NCBI GenBank assembly: GCA_001437625.1
Contig: LIAL01000002.1
Coordinates: forward strand, 1-38,544
DNA length: 38,544 bases
Reading direction: 5' to 3'
Source: Nitrosopumilus sp. BACL13 MAG-121220-bin23
Lineage (GTDB): Archaea > Thermoproteota > Nitrososphaeria > Nitrososphaerales > Nitrosopumilaceae
Made by a program: the position numbers and the translations under genes. Shown in pieces: positions 1 through 9,402 of this stretch. How positions within the stretch are numbered: the stretch's first letter is position 1; every line of letters begins with the position of its first letter. The notes below the pieces were generated by a model. It worked only from the letters and a program-made list of their open reading frames with translations, was not told the DNA's origin and made no database searches.

Positions 1-62
1 TTCACTATTTTTAGTAAAATTGAACTTGAAAATTAATTACGCTCTTTTTATTTAAAATATTG

Positions 63-509
63 ATGTCTGTTATTACTTCTGAAATCAAAAATTTTCTAGA
101 TGTTCAAAAATTAGGTTATGTTGCAACTGTTTCTTCTGATGGCAAACCTAACATTTCTCCAAAAGGAACTATAATTGCTTGGTCTTCTACGGTTCTTGCA
201 TTTGCTGATATTCGTTCTCCTGACACCCTGTTAAATTTACAAAATAATCCTTTTGTAGAAATTAATGTAATTGATCCTTTATCTCGTAAGGGATATCTAT
301 TTTCTGGAACTGCTAAAATAATTAAAGATACTCCCCTTTATGATGCTATTCTTACTCATTATAGAAATAATGGTGTTCAAAGTCCAATTAATTCTATTGT
401 GGTAATTGATGTTTCATCTGTTTCTATCGTAACTTCTCCACTGTATGATTTAGGTAAAACTGAAGATGAAATTAAATTAAAATGGAAAAAATATTTTACT
501 GATTTATAA
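63..509 (+). CDS. Pyridoxamine 5'-phosphate oxidase-like flavin-binding protein
   Basis: A 148-residue protein with the split-barrel FMN-binding fold pattern of the pyridoxamine 5'-phosphate oxidase superfamily. The N-terminus has a helix followed by a GYVATVSSDGKPNISPKG stretch typical of the family (first strand, a Gly turn, then the 'xP' strand), and the middle has an NPFVEINVID strand and a GYLFSGTAKI strand. Members bind FMN, F420 or haem, and the subgroup cannot be told from sequence alone. F420 genes elsewhere in the window make an F420-dependent role possible, but that is inference. ATG at 63 is chosen over the TTG immediately before it. No signal peptide or membrane segment, so cytoplasmic. 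It is convergent with the coiled-coil gene, 9 bases away. Confidence 0.75.
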   Translation: MSVITSEIKNFLDVQKLGYVATVSSDGKPNISPKGTIIAWSSTVLAFADIRSPDTLLNLQNNPFVEINVIDPLSRKGYLFSGTAKIIKDTPLYDAILTHYRNNGVQSPINSIVVIDVSSVSIVTSPLYDLGKTEDEIKLKWKKYFTDL

Positions 510-518
510 TTTTTAGAT

Positions 519-1280
519 TTAATTTGTTGATGCTTTAATTTTTATTAATTCTTGTCTTGTTTTTTTATGTGCTTCTCTTTCTTCTTCTAATAGTCCCTGT
601 ATTTCTTCTAATTCTTTTTGTGCTGTATTGAGTTTTGATTTTAATGATCCTACAACTATGCTTGCAGCCTCTATCACACTTGCATTATTTTTTTCAATAG
701 GACTATTTCCTTTAATCACTCTTTCTTCTTTTGGTGTTAGAATACTAGTATCTTGAAAATTATCTTTTTTATCTAACTCTTGTTTTGAATTGTATAATCT
801 TGAATTTGCTTCATCTAATTCTTTTCCTACTTCTATTTGCTGCTTTCTTATTCCATGTAGTGTTGCTTGTCCTTTTACAATCTCATCTTTCATTTGCTTG
901 TGTTCTTTTGTAATTTTATCTAATTCTTCTTTTATTTTTTTAAAATTATTTTCCGTTTTATTAAATTCATCAATTGTTTTTGTATCTTTAATTTGTTGAG
1001 CGTTTTTGATCTTTTCTCTTGTTTCCCTGTGTTCTCTTTGAACTATGTCCAATTCCATCTTTTTTTGATTAAACTCTTTTTTTATTAGCATTAAATTGGT
1101 GACTGTTGTATCATATTCTTCTTTGACTGTTTGAATTTTTTCTGTAATTTTTGTAATTTCTTCCTGTTTTGCTCTGAATTCATTTTGAAGGCTTTCTACT
1201 TCTGTTTCTAATTCTTCTTTTAGTACTGATTCATTATTTTCCTCTATTTCTGCTTCTTTCTTTTTACCAAAAAATCCCAT
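519..1280 (-). CDS. Coiled-coil protein, unknown function
   Basis: A 253-residue protein that is almost wholly charged and heptad-like from about residue 15 to 150 and again from about 205 to 250, rich in Glu, Lys and Gln, with no membrane segment. It opens with MGFFGKKK and an acidic stretch. I recognise no enzymatic domain; a structural or scaffolding role is the most that can be inferred. It is the last gene of the minus-strand run elp3, lysS, two-TM miniprotein, coiled coil, lying 36 bases after the miniprotein, so it is probably co-transcribed with them. Family assignment is not possible by eye because coiled coils resemble each other without homology. Confidence 0.7.
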   Translation of the reverse strand: MGFFGKKKEAEIEENNESVLKEELETEVESLQNEFRAKQEEITKITEKIQTVKEEYDTTVTNLMLIKKEFNQKKMELDIVQREHRETREKIKNAQQIKDTKTIDEFNKTENNFKKIKEELDKITKEHKQMKDEIVKGQATLHGIRKQQIEVGKELDEANSRLYNSKQELDKKDNFQDTSILTPKEERVIKGNSPIEKNNASVIEAASIVVGSLKSKLNTAQKELEEIQGLLEEEREAHKKTRQELIKIKASTN

Positions 1281-1316
1281 ATTCTTACTCCTCTTTTCTA
1301 AAAAATGAACCTTTCT

Positions 1317-1517
1317 TTATTGACGTTTTACTCTATTTCTTACAAATTTTAGATAAAATCCAATTGAACCGATTATTATGCCTCCAACCCATCCGATTAG
1401 TTTCAAACTTGACGGAAAAATGTCCTCATTTGGTGCTATTATAAGTAATAATGCACCTAAAATTATTAATGCAAATCCTCCACTGTTCTTACTTTTGTTA
1501 TATTCTCCGTGAACCAT
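1317..1517 (-). CDS. Small two-TM membrane protein, unknown
   Basis: A 66-residue protein with two hydrophobic segments, about residues 14-29 and 38-57, separated by a short acidic loop and followed by a basic tail ending in RNRVKRQ, which suggests the tail faces the cytoplasm. ATG lies two bases after the TAA stop of lysS, so it is translationally close to the synthetase and surely in the same operon. No motif points to a function. Confidence 0.65.
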   Translation of the reverse strand: MVHGEYNKSKNSGGFALIILGALLLIIAPNEDIFPSSLKLIGWVGGIIIGSIGFYLKFVRNRVKRQ

Positions 1518-1519
1518 GA

Positions 1520-3109
1520 TTATAGGTATTCTGAAAGTGTTTTGGCAACTTGTTTTCTTCCAATGTCTCCAATGAATGGTCCTATTTTTGGTCCTCTTGA
1601 AGTTCCTAAAATTATCTGATATAATATTTTAAAGAAATCTTTTGGTTGTACGTCATTTGCTTTTGCAATTTGATATATTGTATTTTGTATGTCTTCTGGG
1701 TCTTCTTCTTCTTGTAATGCTGTAACCAGTATCCCTAGTGCTTTTTTGGATGTATCATCTAACTCTACTTCTGTTTTTTCTTGTTCATCAAACTCATCTG
1801 AATAATTTCCAGCAATTTCAATTAATTTTTCAATTTCTGGTTCTGGTTTTTTTATTACGCCATAATCAATTAATTTTTTCATCACTCTTTCATTTCTATC
1901 TTCTTTGAAAATTCTTGTTAATTCAATTAATAGTCTATAATTAACATGAATGCTTGATTGTTTTGGTGGATTGAGAAGATTGACATATTCGTAGAGCCCT
2001 TTTAATTTAGTTAACTTTGCTTGATTATCTACTTTGATTTTTCCAAAGTATGTATCTTCAAGTTCATTATATTCATTCATTAAACCTGGGATGTCATCTA
2101 ATCCTAATTCTCTAGCTCCTGTAATTCTTTTGTATAGTAATAGTAGGATTGATTTTGAATTACCAAACTCTAACCATTTTTGTGCTGTAATTACATTCCC
2201 TAATGACTTTGAAATCTTCTTTCCTCCTTTGTCCAAAAACATTTCATATTTTACATGGTGAGGATGCGGTACTCCTAAAATTTCATCTGACACCCAGTCA
2301 TTCACTTTCACTGAATCCATGATGTCTTTTCCATATGCTTCAAATCTAATGTCAAATGCAGACCAACGTGCTGCAAATTCTACTTTCCATGCTAATTTTC
2401 CTAAATCTTTTGTAATGTCTGATTCTCCCTCATGACCACAACCTTTGACCATCTTTGAACCGATTTCTGTATCGTGACATTTGTATTTCACTTTTTTTTC
2501 TGAAATAATGTATTCTGTAGCTTCAGCTGTGTAGAGCCGATTACATTCTGCACATACTGGAAAATAAGGTAAATATTTTTGATATTTTGCTTGTCCTACT
2601 AATTCTGAAATACCGTCTCCTATTTTTGCACTATTTTGTAATATTGTATGGATGTGATCTTTTAGTAATCCTTTTTCGTATGTGTCTTTGGCTCTTCTAA
2701 ATTCATATTTTACTCCAACTTTATCTAATCCGTCTAAAAGAATACTGCTCATGTGCATTCCGTAAGAGTCATGACATCCATAAGGATCTGGAATTAGCGA
2801 CACTGGTTTTGCAATGTGTTCTTCTAAACCAAATTCTTTCATTCCTTCTGGAACTTTTCTTAATCCGTCTAGATCATCTGAATATGCAATTAATTCTGAT
2901 TTGTATCCTAAATTCTCTAATGCTAATTTTACACCATACGCTCTAACTGCATCTCCTAAACTTCCAATGTGTGGGATTCCTGATGCTCCTAGACCACTTT
3001 CAACTCTTAACATGTCTAAACTTCTTCCTAATTTTTTTTCACGTTCAATTAATTCAGATGCTAATTTGTCTATCCATGTTCCTTTACCAATAATTTTTTC
3101 TTCTGACAT
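1520..3109 (-). CDS. lysS: Lysyl-tRNA synthetase, class I
   Basis: A 529-residue class I LysRS, the archaeal type (often called lysK) rather than the class II enzyme of most bacteria and eukaryotes. It charges tRNA-Lys with lysine using ATP. The Rossmann-fold signature is GIPHIGS at residues 44-50 (HIGH equivalent) and KISKS lies at 298-302. Between them sits a zinc-binding insertion with C186xxC189 and further Cys at 211 and 224. The C-terminal part is the helical anticodon-binding region. Length matches the family. The gene starts 9 bases after elp3 and is followed two bases later by a membrane miniprotein; the pairing with elp3 makes a tRNA-function operon. Confidence 0.95.
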   Translation of the reverse strand: MSEEKIIGKGTWIDKLASELIEREKKLGRSLDMLRVESGLGASGIPHIGSLGDAVRAYGVKLALENLGYKSELIAYSDDLDGLRKVPEGMKEFGLEEHIAKPVSLIPDPYGCHDSYGMHMSSILLDGLDKVGVKYEFRRAKDTYEKGLLKDHIHTILQNSAKIGDGISELVGQAKYQKYLPYFPVCAECNRLYTAEATEYIISEKKVKYKCHDTEIGSKMVKGCGHEGESDITKDLGKLAWKVEFAARWSAFDIRFEAYGKDIMDSVKVNDWVSDEILGVPHPHHVKYEMFLDKGGKKISKSLGNVITAQKWLEFGNSKSILLLLYKRITGARELGLDDIPGLMNEYNELEDTYFGKIKVDNQAKLTKLKGLYEYVNLLNPPKQSSIHVNYRLLIELTRIFKEDRNERVMKKLIDYGVIKKPEPEIEKLIEIAGNYSDEFDEQEKTEVELDDTSKKALGILVTALQEEEDPEDIQNTIYQIAKANDVQPKDFFKILYQIILGTSRGPKIGPFIGDIGRKQVAKTLSEYL

Positions 3110-3118
3110 CTCTTTTCA

Positions 3119-4705
3119 CTAATTCAATATCTTGGACATGTATGGCCCATATAATGAATACCCTAATTTTTGATAATATTCTCTTGTACCTATTGCACTA
3201 ATCACTAGAAGTTTTTTAGCATCAAATTCTTCTTTGGATATCTTTTCAGCTTCTTTCATCAATTTCTTTCCTAACCCTGTATGCTGAACTTCATCTTCTT
3301 CTTTTTCTCCTAGTTTCAATGATTTTCCATATACGTGAATTTCTCTTACTATGCATGTATCTTGATTAATTTCATCTCTATGTGCTTCAATACTTGGTTT
3401 TCTTAATCTCAAAAATCCATAAATCAATTCATTCCTATCTTCATATGACAAGAATACTTCTTTTCCGCCTGATGAATCATAGTTAATTCTGTCTAATCTG
3501 ACTTCGCCTCCATTTGATTTTTTATTAGATAGACCTACTTCTCTACATCTGATACATTTGCAAGACATTCCTTGCTTTGCAAGATTTTGGTGTACAATTT
3601 GTCTTAAATTACCTGCCTTTGGCCCTGCAATAATTTCTCCTGGTGTGATTTCTCTTTGAACCCTCATAATTCGTACCCATTTTGGAACATTTCTTTTTGC
3701 TTCTGTTAATACTTTAATCATATCTTCATCTGAGTATGGGGTGTATCTTCCTTGCATGTATTCTTCATACAGTGGGGTGTTTTCAATAACTAATGATGGA
3801 TAAATTTTCAACATATCTGGACGTAATTGTGGATCTGAAAATAATTTTTTAAAATCTGCGATATCTTCATCTGGTTTCATTGTAGGTAAACCTGGCATCA
3901 TGTGTGCGACTAGTTTGTATCCTGCATCTTTTGAAATTTGAAATGATTCAATTACGTCATTATAGTTATGACCTCTGTTAACTATTTTGTAAACTCTTTC
4001 TTGTAATGACTGAACTCCAATTTCTACTCTTGTAATTCCATAACTTAACATTAAATCTACATGTTCTTTCTTACAGTAGTCTGGTTTTGTTTCAATTGTA
4101 AAGCCTACATTTCTTATTGCTGCATGTTCGTTGTTGGATTTTGCTTCTTCCAAATCTTTTGAGTCAATTCCATTTAATGCATCATAACATGATTTAATGA
4201 AATCTTTCTGATAGTCTTTTGGCATGAATAGGAAAGTTCCACCAACTATCACTATTTCCATTTTCGATGGATCATGTCCAAAAGCAATTAATTTTTTAAT
4301 CTTTGATGTGATTTGTAATTTAGGATCAAATTTATTTGCAATTGCATTTAATGACGATGGTTCTTTTCCTGTATAGCTGTTGGGGGAATTAAACTCAATT
4401 CCTCCTGGACAATATGTGCATCTTCCATGAGGACATGCGTATGGTTTTGGCATTAATGCTACTACTGATACTCCTGATGCTGTTTTTGCAGGTTTTCTCA
4501 TGAGTACTTTTTTTAATTTATCAAAATCTGATTTTTTTGCCATTGATAATATTTCATAATTTTTTGGAATTCTATCTAATGAGTATTTTGTACAAATTTT
4601 AATGATTTCTTGTTTTACTTGTTTTTTAGTTGGATCTTGAATTGTTAAAAGATTCTGAGTAATCTCAGTATATGCTTTAGATTGTATTGAATCTAGATTA
4701 ATCAT
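3119..4705 (-). CDS. elp3: tRNA uridine(34) acetyltransferase Elp3-like
   Basis: A 528-residue radical SAM/acetyltransferase fusion. The radical SAM cluster motif is C91-HGR-C96-TY-C99, preceded by an N-terminal basic region, and the C-terminal third (about 385-528) is a GNAT-type domain with a GLGKKLMKEAE acetyl-CoA loop. A cysteine pair, CKCIRC, lies in the linker near residue 375. Archaeal Elp3 acts alone to start cm5U formation at the wobble uridine of tRNA; no other Elongator subunits are expected. It lies upstream of lysS with a 9-base gap, and 29 bases downstream of the antiporter gene, so it probably belongs to one long minus-strand transcription unit. Confidence 0.93.
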   Translation of the reverse strand: MINLDSIQSKAYTEITQNLLTIQDPTKKQVKQEIIKICTKYSLDRIPKNYEILSMAKKSDFDKLKKVLMRKPAKTASGVSVVALMPKPYACPHGRCTYCPGGIEFNSPNSYTGKEPSSLNAIANKFDPKLQITSKIKKLIAFGHDPSKMEIVIVGGTFLFMPKDYQKDFIKSCYDALNGIDSKDLEEAKSNNEHAAIRNVGFTIETKPDYCKKEHVDLMLSYGITRVEIGVQSLQERVYKIVNRGHNYNDVIESFQISKDAGYKLVAHMMPGLPTMKPDEDIADFKKLFSDPQLRPDMLKIYPSLVIENTPLYEEYMQGRYTPYSDEDMIKVLTEAKRNVPKWVRIMRVQREITPGEIIAGPKAGNLRQIVHQNLAKQGMSCKCIRCREVGLSNKKSNGGEVRLDRINYDSSGGKEVFLSYEDRNELIYGFLRLRKPSIEAHRDEINQDTCIVREIHVYGKSLKLGEKEEDEVQHTGLGKKLMKEAEKISKEEFDAKKLLVISAIGTREYYQKLGYSLYGPYMSKILN

Positions 4706-4734
4706 GACTATTGATGATCCAACACCGTTAAAAT

Positions 4735-5982
4735 TTATTCTGATTTTGGTTCTATTGTTTTATTTGATTCATTATTGTCATTTTTTTGCTCTTTTCTATA
4801 TTCAATTTTTAACCAAATTGGGGTGATGATGGTTGTTACTACTACCATGATTATGATTGTAGAGTATACTTCAGATGTAAGAATTCCTGCTGTTACTCCA
4901 ACGCCTGCTACAATTAATCCTACTTCCCCTCTTGAAATCATTCCAATTCCTACACGCAATCCTTGCTGTTTGCTTTTTAAGAAATACATTGCAGGAAGAC
5001 CACATCCAAACAATTTTGTTGTAACTGCGACTATGATGATGACTCCACTTAATATCATAATATTCAAATCCACTGCTCTTAGATCTACTTGTGCGCCGAT
5101 GATTGCAAAAAACAGTGGTGCAAAAATTAATCCTATTTTTCCAACGTAGTTTTCTATTTTATCAAATACCTTAGTAGTTGATAATGCCATACCTACCGCA
5201 AATGCGCCTACAATTGGTGACAAACCTATTGATCCTGCAAGAGCTGCTGCACCAAAGAACGCCGCAGTAGCTATGCCTTCAACACTTCCTTTTGCTTTCC
5301 ATATTCTTGGTGTGATTACCTTTGGAATTACAACTACTGCTACAATGAGCATTATTGCAAAGAATCCTAATACTTGTAAAATTGTAATGACAATTTCTGT
5401 AATGTCTATGTTGTCCACTCCTCCATCTGATCCTGCAATGGATGTTACTACTGATAGAACTGCAATTGCTAGAATATCATCTACAATTGCTGCACCTATG
5501 ATTAGTCTAGCTTCGGGTGTTTTGATTTTTCCAAATTCACTTAACACTTGAATTGAAATTGCAATGCTTGTTGCTGTAAGTGCTGTTGCAATTAACATTG
5601 ATTGTAATGCATCAAATCCAAATAATTGGAAAACTGTGAGTCCTACAAAGAATGGAATAACTACTCCCAATGTACCCACTACGAATGCTGCTTTTCCTCC
5701 TTTGAGAAATTCTTTTGGTGTCATTTCTAGCCCTGCCATGAATAAAATTACAATTGCACCCATTTCTCCTAATATTCTAATCTCATCATTAATTTGCAGC
5801 AATTGTTTTCCGTCAATTATTTGCAATCCGCCTAATGCAAATGGTCCCACAATCATACCTGCAATTAATTCTCCTAATACAATTGGAAGTTTTAATCTGA
5901 GGAAAAGTTCTGCCATTAATTTAGCTGCAAAAAGAAGTATTCCTACTCCGATTATTGTTTCAATAAACTGAACCTCACTCAT
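4735..5982 (-). CDS. Na+/H+ antiporter, CPA2 family (NapA/KefB-like)
   Basis: A 415-residue integral membrane protein with about 12 hydrophobic segments and no C-terminal RCK/TrkA nucleotide-binding domain. The ion-binding double Asp of electrogenic Na+/H+ antiporters is present at residues 168-169 (AAIVDDILAI). The sixth-helix ISRGEVGLIVAG motif near residue 350 is typical of CPA2 proteins. It probably exports sodium or potassium for protons across the cytoplasmic membrane. The tail after about residue 395 is hydrophilic and acidic/basic mixed. Substrate ion is not decided by the sequence. Located between purM and elp3 on the same strand. Confidence 0.88.
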   Translation of the reverse strand: MSEVQFIETIIGVGILLFAAKLMAELFLRLKLPIVLGELIAGMIVGPFALGGLQIIDGKQLLQINDEIRILGEMGAIVILFMAGLEMTPKEFLKGGKAAFVVGTLGVVIPFFVGLTVFQLFGFDALQSMLIATALTATSIAISIQVLSEFGKIKTPEARLIIGAAIVDDILAIAVLSVVTSIAGSDGGVDNIDITEIVITILQVLGFFAIMLIVAVVVIPKVITPRIWKAKGSVEGIATAAFFGAAALAGSIGLSPIVGAFAVGMALSTTKVFDKIENYVGKIGLIFAPLFFAIIGAQVDLRAVDLNIMILSGVIIIVAVTTKLFGCGLPAMYFLKSKQQGLRVGIGMISRGEVGLIVAGVGVTAGILTSEVYSTIIIMVVVTTIITPIWLKIEYRKEQKNDNNESNKTIEPKSE

Positions 5983-6056
5983 TATTATCTAATGAAAATA
6001 AAAAATTCTGTCATATAAGGTGATGGCAAGTTAAAAATTATTTTGTTGTTGTTAAA

Positions 6057-7079
6057 TTAAGCAATTTTTATTGAGTTTACTGTAACTCCCTTTTTAGAAA
6101 CCACTTGCCCTATTTCCTGGCTTTTGATTTTATGCTTTTTAAATATTGATTTAATTTTACTAACTTGATCTTTTGGTGTCATTACACAGAATCCAACTCC
6201 CATGTTGAAAGTTTTGTACATTTCTTCTGATTTCACTCCTTGCTCTTCTATTAATGCCATAATTGGTGGTATTTTTGGGAGTGAGTCTATTTCATAACCT
6301 ATGTTTTTGAGGCGTAATAGTTTTGTAAATGAGCCTCCTGTGATATGGGCTAATCCGTTTATCTTACATTTTTGATTTATTTCAAGAACTGGATTTGTAT
6401 AGATTTCTGTAGGTGTCAGTAATGTATCTCCTATAGTTCCAACTCCTTTTACTTTGTCTTTAACTGAATATTTTGTTAACAAAGCTTCTCTTGCAAGTGA
6501 ATATCCATTTGAATGAATTCCTGAACTGTTTACTCCAATAATTACATCTCCTGCTTTAATTTTATTTCCTAAAACCATGTCTTTTTTATCTAATAATCCT
6601 ACAACCATTCCTGCTAAATCACATGCAAATCCTTTTCCTTCAATCACATCTGGCATGATTGCAGTTTCTCCGCCAACAATTGGCACTGCTGATTTTTTTG
6701 CACCTTTTACTAACCCTTCTACAATTTTTTTAAATATTGATACATCATTTTTGTTTGCAGCAATATAATCTACAAATGATATTGGTGTTGCACCAATACA
6801 AATTATATCATTTACATTCATTGCAACACAATCAATTCCTATTGTATCATATTTTTTCATCATATTTGCAATTACCACTTTAGTTCCAACACCATCTGTA
6901 TGTGTAGCTAAAAGTTTCCCACCTGGAATTTCAACTATTCCTGCATAATGCCCAAATCCATGAGTCATTTTTGCTTTTTTCTGGAGTTTGTGTGTTGACA
7001 CAATTAATTTTCCAATTGCCTTTTGGCTTTGTTTAATTTTTGAAATATCTACACCTGCTTTTTTATACGTTAAAGCCAT
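6057..7079 (-). CDS. purM: Phosphoribosylformylglycinamidine cyclo-ligase
   Basis: A 340-residue AIR synthetase, which closes the imidazole ring of AIR from FGAM with ATP in purine synthesis. Family signatures are visible: GHYAG near residue 43, ATHTDGVGTK near 58-67 in the ATP-binding N-terminal half, GVNSSGIHSNGYSL near 183-196, and HITGGSF near 245. Length and both AIRS sub-domains are complete, so it looks functional. It is downstream of the PAC2-family gene with a 49-base gap. No other pur gene is in the window. Confidence 0.95.
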   Translation of the reverse strand: MALTYKKAGVDISKIKQSQKAIGKLIVSTHKLQKKAKMTHGFGHYAGIVEIPGGKLLATHTDGVGTKVVIANMMKKYDTIGIDCVAMNVNDIICIGATPISFVDYIAANKNDVSIFKKIVEGLVKGAKKSAVPIVGGETAIMPDVIEGKGFACDLAGMVVGLLDKKDMVLGNKIKAGDVIIGVNSSGIHSNGYSLAREALLTKYSVKDKVKGVGTIGDTLLTPTEIYTNPVLEINQKCKINGLAHITGGSFTKLLRLKNIGYEIDSLPKIPPIMALIEEQGVKSEEMYKTFNMGVGFCVMTPKDQVSKIKSIFKKHKIKSQEIGQVVSKKGVTVNSIKIA

Positions 7080-7128
7080 AGTTTGTTCCGTATTTATTAT
7101 GAATAAAAGATTTTGCCTATGGTTTTCA

Positions 7129-7854
7129 TCACATGTACATTCCAGATATTTCTTCTCTGTGCTTTACATATTTTTGAGATAATTCGTTAAATTCTGAATG
7201 AATTCTGTCTTTGTCTTTTTTAAGTTCTGATGTATTGATTTCCATATCGTAAAATCTGTTTAATGCTTCAATTAGTGTTGCAGCTGCACCTGAATCAGGC
7301 TCTGTTTTGTTTGCTTTTGCTAACAATGTTAATCCTTGAATTTTTCTTACTAGACATTCATTTAGTATTCCTCCTGGTATCCCTGTGATGAATCCCTGTG
7401 GAATTAAACTGATATCTTTATCTGCCATTGTTCTGATTAAATCTTCTTCTGCTGCACAATATGCTTTATCATCATGCTCCGTACTTGCAACTCCATCTAG
7501 AATTACTATTTCTTTGGATCCGTTTTTTTCTGCCCAATCTAATATTGATGATACTAATGTATACAGTCCTTCCATTCGTAATGTTATTTCACAAATTATT
7601 GCACAAATTGTTCCTTCTGAATTTGCATAAAATCTAAACGGATGACGTAATCTTCCTCTCATGAAAACTGTTGATGGTGGGAGATATTTTGATCTCATTA
7701 CTGCAATCTCTACCATTTTTAATTCTGTAATCATGTGAGTGATTGCAAGAGGGCCTACAAGGCCTGCACCAACAAATCCTGCAAAGATTATCGGGCTTTT
7801 TAATTCCACTTTTTTAGTTTGGAATACTTCTGCTTCTGGAAATTTTTTTTCCAC
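7129..7854 (-). CDS. PAC2-family (proteasome assembly chaperone-like) protein
   Basis: A 241-residue cytoplasmic protein of the PAC2 family (COG2047/DUF75-type archaeal proteins related to eukaryotic proteasome assembly chaperone 2). Visible are the FAGFVGAGLVGPLAITHMI segment near the N-terminus, an IVILDGVAS strand in the middle and an IPGGILNECL helix start near residue 165, followed by a C-terminal helical tail with many charged residues. A role in proteasome assembly is inferred from the family only; related archaeal proteins have been studied as PbaA/PbaB-type factors. It sits 22 bases after the wHTH regulator gene and probably shares its transcript. Confidence 0.8.
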   Translation of the reverse strand: MEKKFPEAEVFQTKKVELKSPIIFAGFVGAGLVGPLAITHMITELKMVEIAVMRSKYLPPSTVFMRGRLRHPFRFYANSEGTICAIICEITLRMEGLYTLVSSILDWAEKNGSKEIVILDGVASTEHDDKAYCAAEEDLIRTMADKDISLIPQGFITGIPGGILNECLVRKIQGLTLLAKANKTEPDSGAAATLIEALNRFYDMEINTSELKKDKDRIHSEFNELSQKYVKHREEISGMYM

Positions 7855-7876
7855 AGTTTGCCTCGATATCTTCTAT

Positions 7877-8224
7877 TTAATTATTCTTTTGCATGAATAG
7901 ATTTAGCATTAATCTTCCTTTGTCTGTAATTGTATAGATTACATTTGGTCCTACTGCTTCCTTTTCAATGAAATTATAATTTACACATAGATGCAAATAA
8001 TTCAAAAATGATCTTTTCATTCTAATTTTTGATTTTGAATACAGGTTTGTAAATGTCATTGGATTTCCTTTAAGTTGGTATAACAACTTTAACAAAGATA
8101 ACGTGCTGAAATCTCTGGTTCTTGCTTTTACTGCATCTAAAACTTGTTCTTCTCGTTTTATTATGAAGTCTTCAAATTGATCTGCCACTTCTAGTGGTAC
8201 ATATGTTAGTCTTGCTTTCATCAT
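7877..8224 (-). CDS. Winged-helix transcriptional regulator
   Basis: A 115-residue protein whose C-terminal 75 residues fit a winged helix: helices around FSTLSLLKLLYQL, the turn KGNPMTFTNLYSKSKI, a recognition helix with basic residues (RMKRSFLNYLHLCVNYNF) and a wing ending in VIYTITDKGRLML. ATG-ATG gives two possible starts three bases apart. A perfect 7-3-7 inverted repeat touches the start codon, which suggests autoregulation. It is the first gene of the run leading into the PAC2-family gene and purM. Ligand and targets are unknown. Confidence 0.7.
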   Translation of the reverse strand: MMKARLTYVPLEVADQFEDFIIKREEQVLDAVKARTRDFSTLSLLKLLYQLKGNPMTFTNLYSKSKIRMKRSFLNYLHLCVNYNFIEKEAVGPNVIYTITDKGRLMLNLFMQKNN

Positions 8225-8240
8225 ACCGTATAGTACGGTA
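8224..8240. promoter_or_regulatory. Inverted-repeat candidate operator
   Basis: TACCGTA, a 3-base spacer TAG, then TACGGTA: a perfect 7-bp inverted repeat that abuts the start codon of the wHTH regulator. A weak TATA-like CTAATAAG lies about 26 bases upstream of the ATG on the minus strand, so the palindrome would cover the transcription start of a leaderless mRNA. Position and symmetry suit a repressor site for the adjacent dimeric wHTH protein; this is inference. Confidence 0.5.
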
Positions 8241-8448
8241 CATTACCTTATTAGTCTTTGACTTGTTTATTTCTAATCCTTCTAAGTGGTTTTTTTACAC
8301 CTAATTCTATGTTTTTTAAATATTAAATCTGATGATAAATCATATATTTTAAGATCTTTATTATTTTTCTGAACTTAATTTGAATTGGTAAAATTGTAAA
8401 TTTTTAGTAAATCATCTCCTTTAAACAACCATCCTCTAAAATTTGATT

Positions 8449-9384
8449 ATGGATGTTTTACTAAGTACTGCCTTACTGATAATTGGATTAGTTATGTTAT
8501 GTCTTGGTGGGAATTGGTTAGTTAATGGTGGTATTACAATTGCAAAAAAATTTCGTATAAGTAATCTTGTAATTGGTATGACTATTATTGCATATGGTAC
8601 ATCTGCTCCTGAACTCGCTGCAAGCATTGCAGCTGCTGGAGATCACAGTGCAATAATTTTGGGAAATATTGTTGGAAGTAATATTGCTAATATTGGGATG
8701 GTTGTTGGGTTTGCTGCCATTCTCACTCCGCTTACAATTCGGAAATCTATACTACGAAAAGAAATTCCAATAATGTTGGGTGTTTCTGTATTGCTTATTT
8801 TGATTTCCATTGATGGTGAAATTTCTCAATATGATGGAATTTTACTTCTTATTGGATTGGGAGTATTTGGATTTTATACATTTAAGAATGCACTAAAACA
8901 TAGAGAGACTGCTAAAGATGAGATAAATTCTGGTAAGAGTAACGTCTATCTAAAATCTGCTGGATTAATCGGACTCGGTATTGTTGTTTTGTATATTGGA
9001 TCTATACTTACAGTTGATAATGCTGTGGTTCTTGCAACTGAATTTGGTTTATCTGAAAAAATTATTGGACTTACTGTAATTGCAATTGGAACTTCTCTTC
9101 CAGAATTAATTACTTCTATTATTGCAATTCGTAAAGGACACAGTGACATTGGAATTGGAAATATTATTGGAAGTAATATCTACAATATTTTGATGATAAT
9201 GGGTGTTGGTGCGTCACTTGGAGGTATTTTGATTACTACTGACGTTTATGTAGATTATGCAATAATGATTATTTTTGGCCTTTCTTTGTTAATTGGTTTC
9301 AAAACTCAAATAATCAATAGAACCATGGGTATAATTTTGACTACTGGTTACGTGCTGTATTTACTAACGACATTTTTAAAGTAA
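8449..9384 (+). CDS. Calcium/sodium antiporter (CaCA family)
   Basis: A 311-residue membrane antiporter built from two homologous halves of about five helices each, the inverted-repeat plan of CaCA exchangers. The alpha-1 motif reads YGTSAPELAASI with GNIVGSNIANIG after it, and alpha-2 reads IGTSLPELITSI with GNIIGSNIYNIL. The Glu and Ser/Asn residues in these motifs form the ion-binding site in the family (archaeal NCX_Mj type). A short hydrophilic loop near residues 140-160 separates the halves. ATG at 8449 is preferred to the TTG two codons earlier; a TTTAAAC box centred about 26 bases before it fits a leaderless transcript. Divergent from the regulator gene and convergent with the PmbA-like gene. 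Confidence 0.92.
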   Translation: MDVLLSTALLIIGLVMLCLGGNWLVNGGITIAKKFRISNLVIGMTIIAYGTSAPELAASIAAAGDHSAIILGNIVGSNIANIGMVVGFAAILTPLTIRKSILRKEIPIMLGVSVLLILISIDGEISQYDGILLLIGLGVFGFYTFKNALKHRETAKDEINSGKSNVYLKSAGLIGLGIVVLYIGSILTVDNAVVLATEFGLSEKIIGLTVIAIGTSLPELITSIIAIRKGHSDIGIGNIIGSNIYNILMIMGVGASLGGILITTDVYVDYAIMIIFGLSLLIGFKTQIINRTMGIILTTGYVLYLLTTFLK

Positions 9385-9402
9385 TCTGTGCCTAAATTAT
9401 CC

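Noticed and set aside
4775..5971. Several plus-strand frames of 90-135 codons opposite the antiporter gene
   Set aside because: They are reverse-frame shadows of the antiporter: composition is Ile/Thr/Pro-rich as expected from the complement of hydrophobic codons, and the antiporter reading is complete and convincing.
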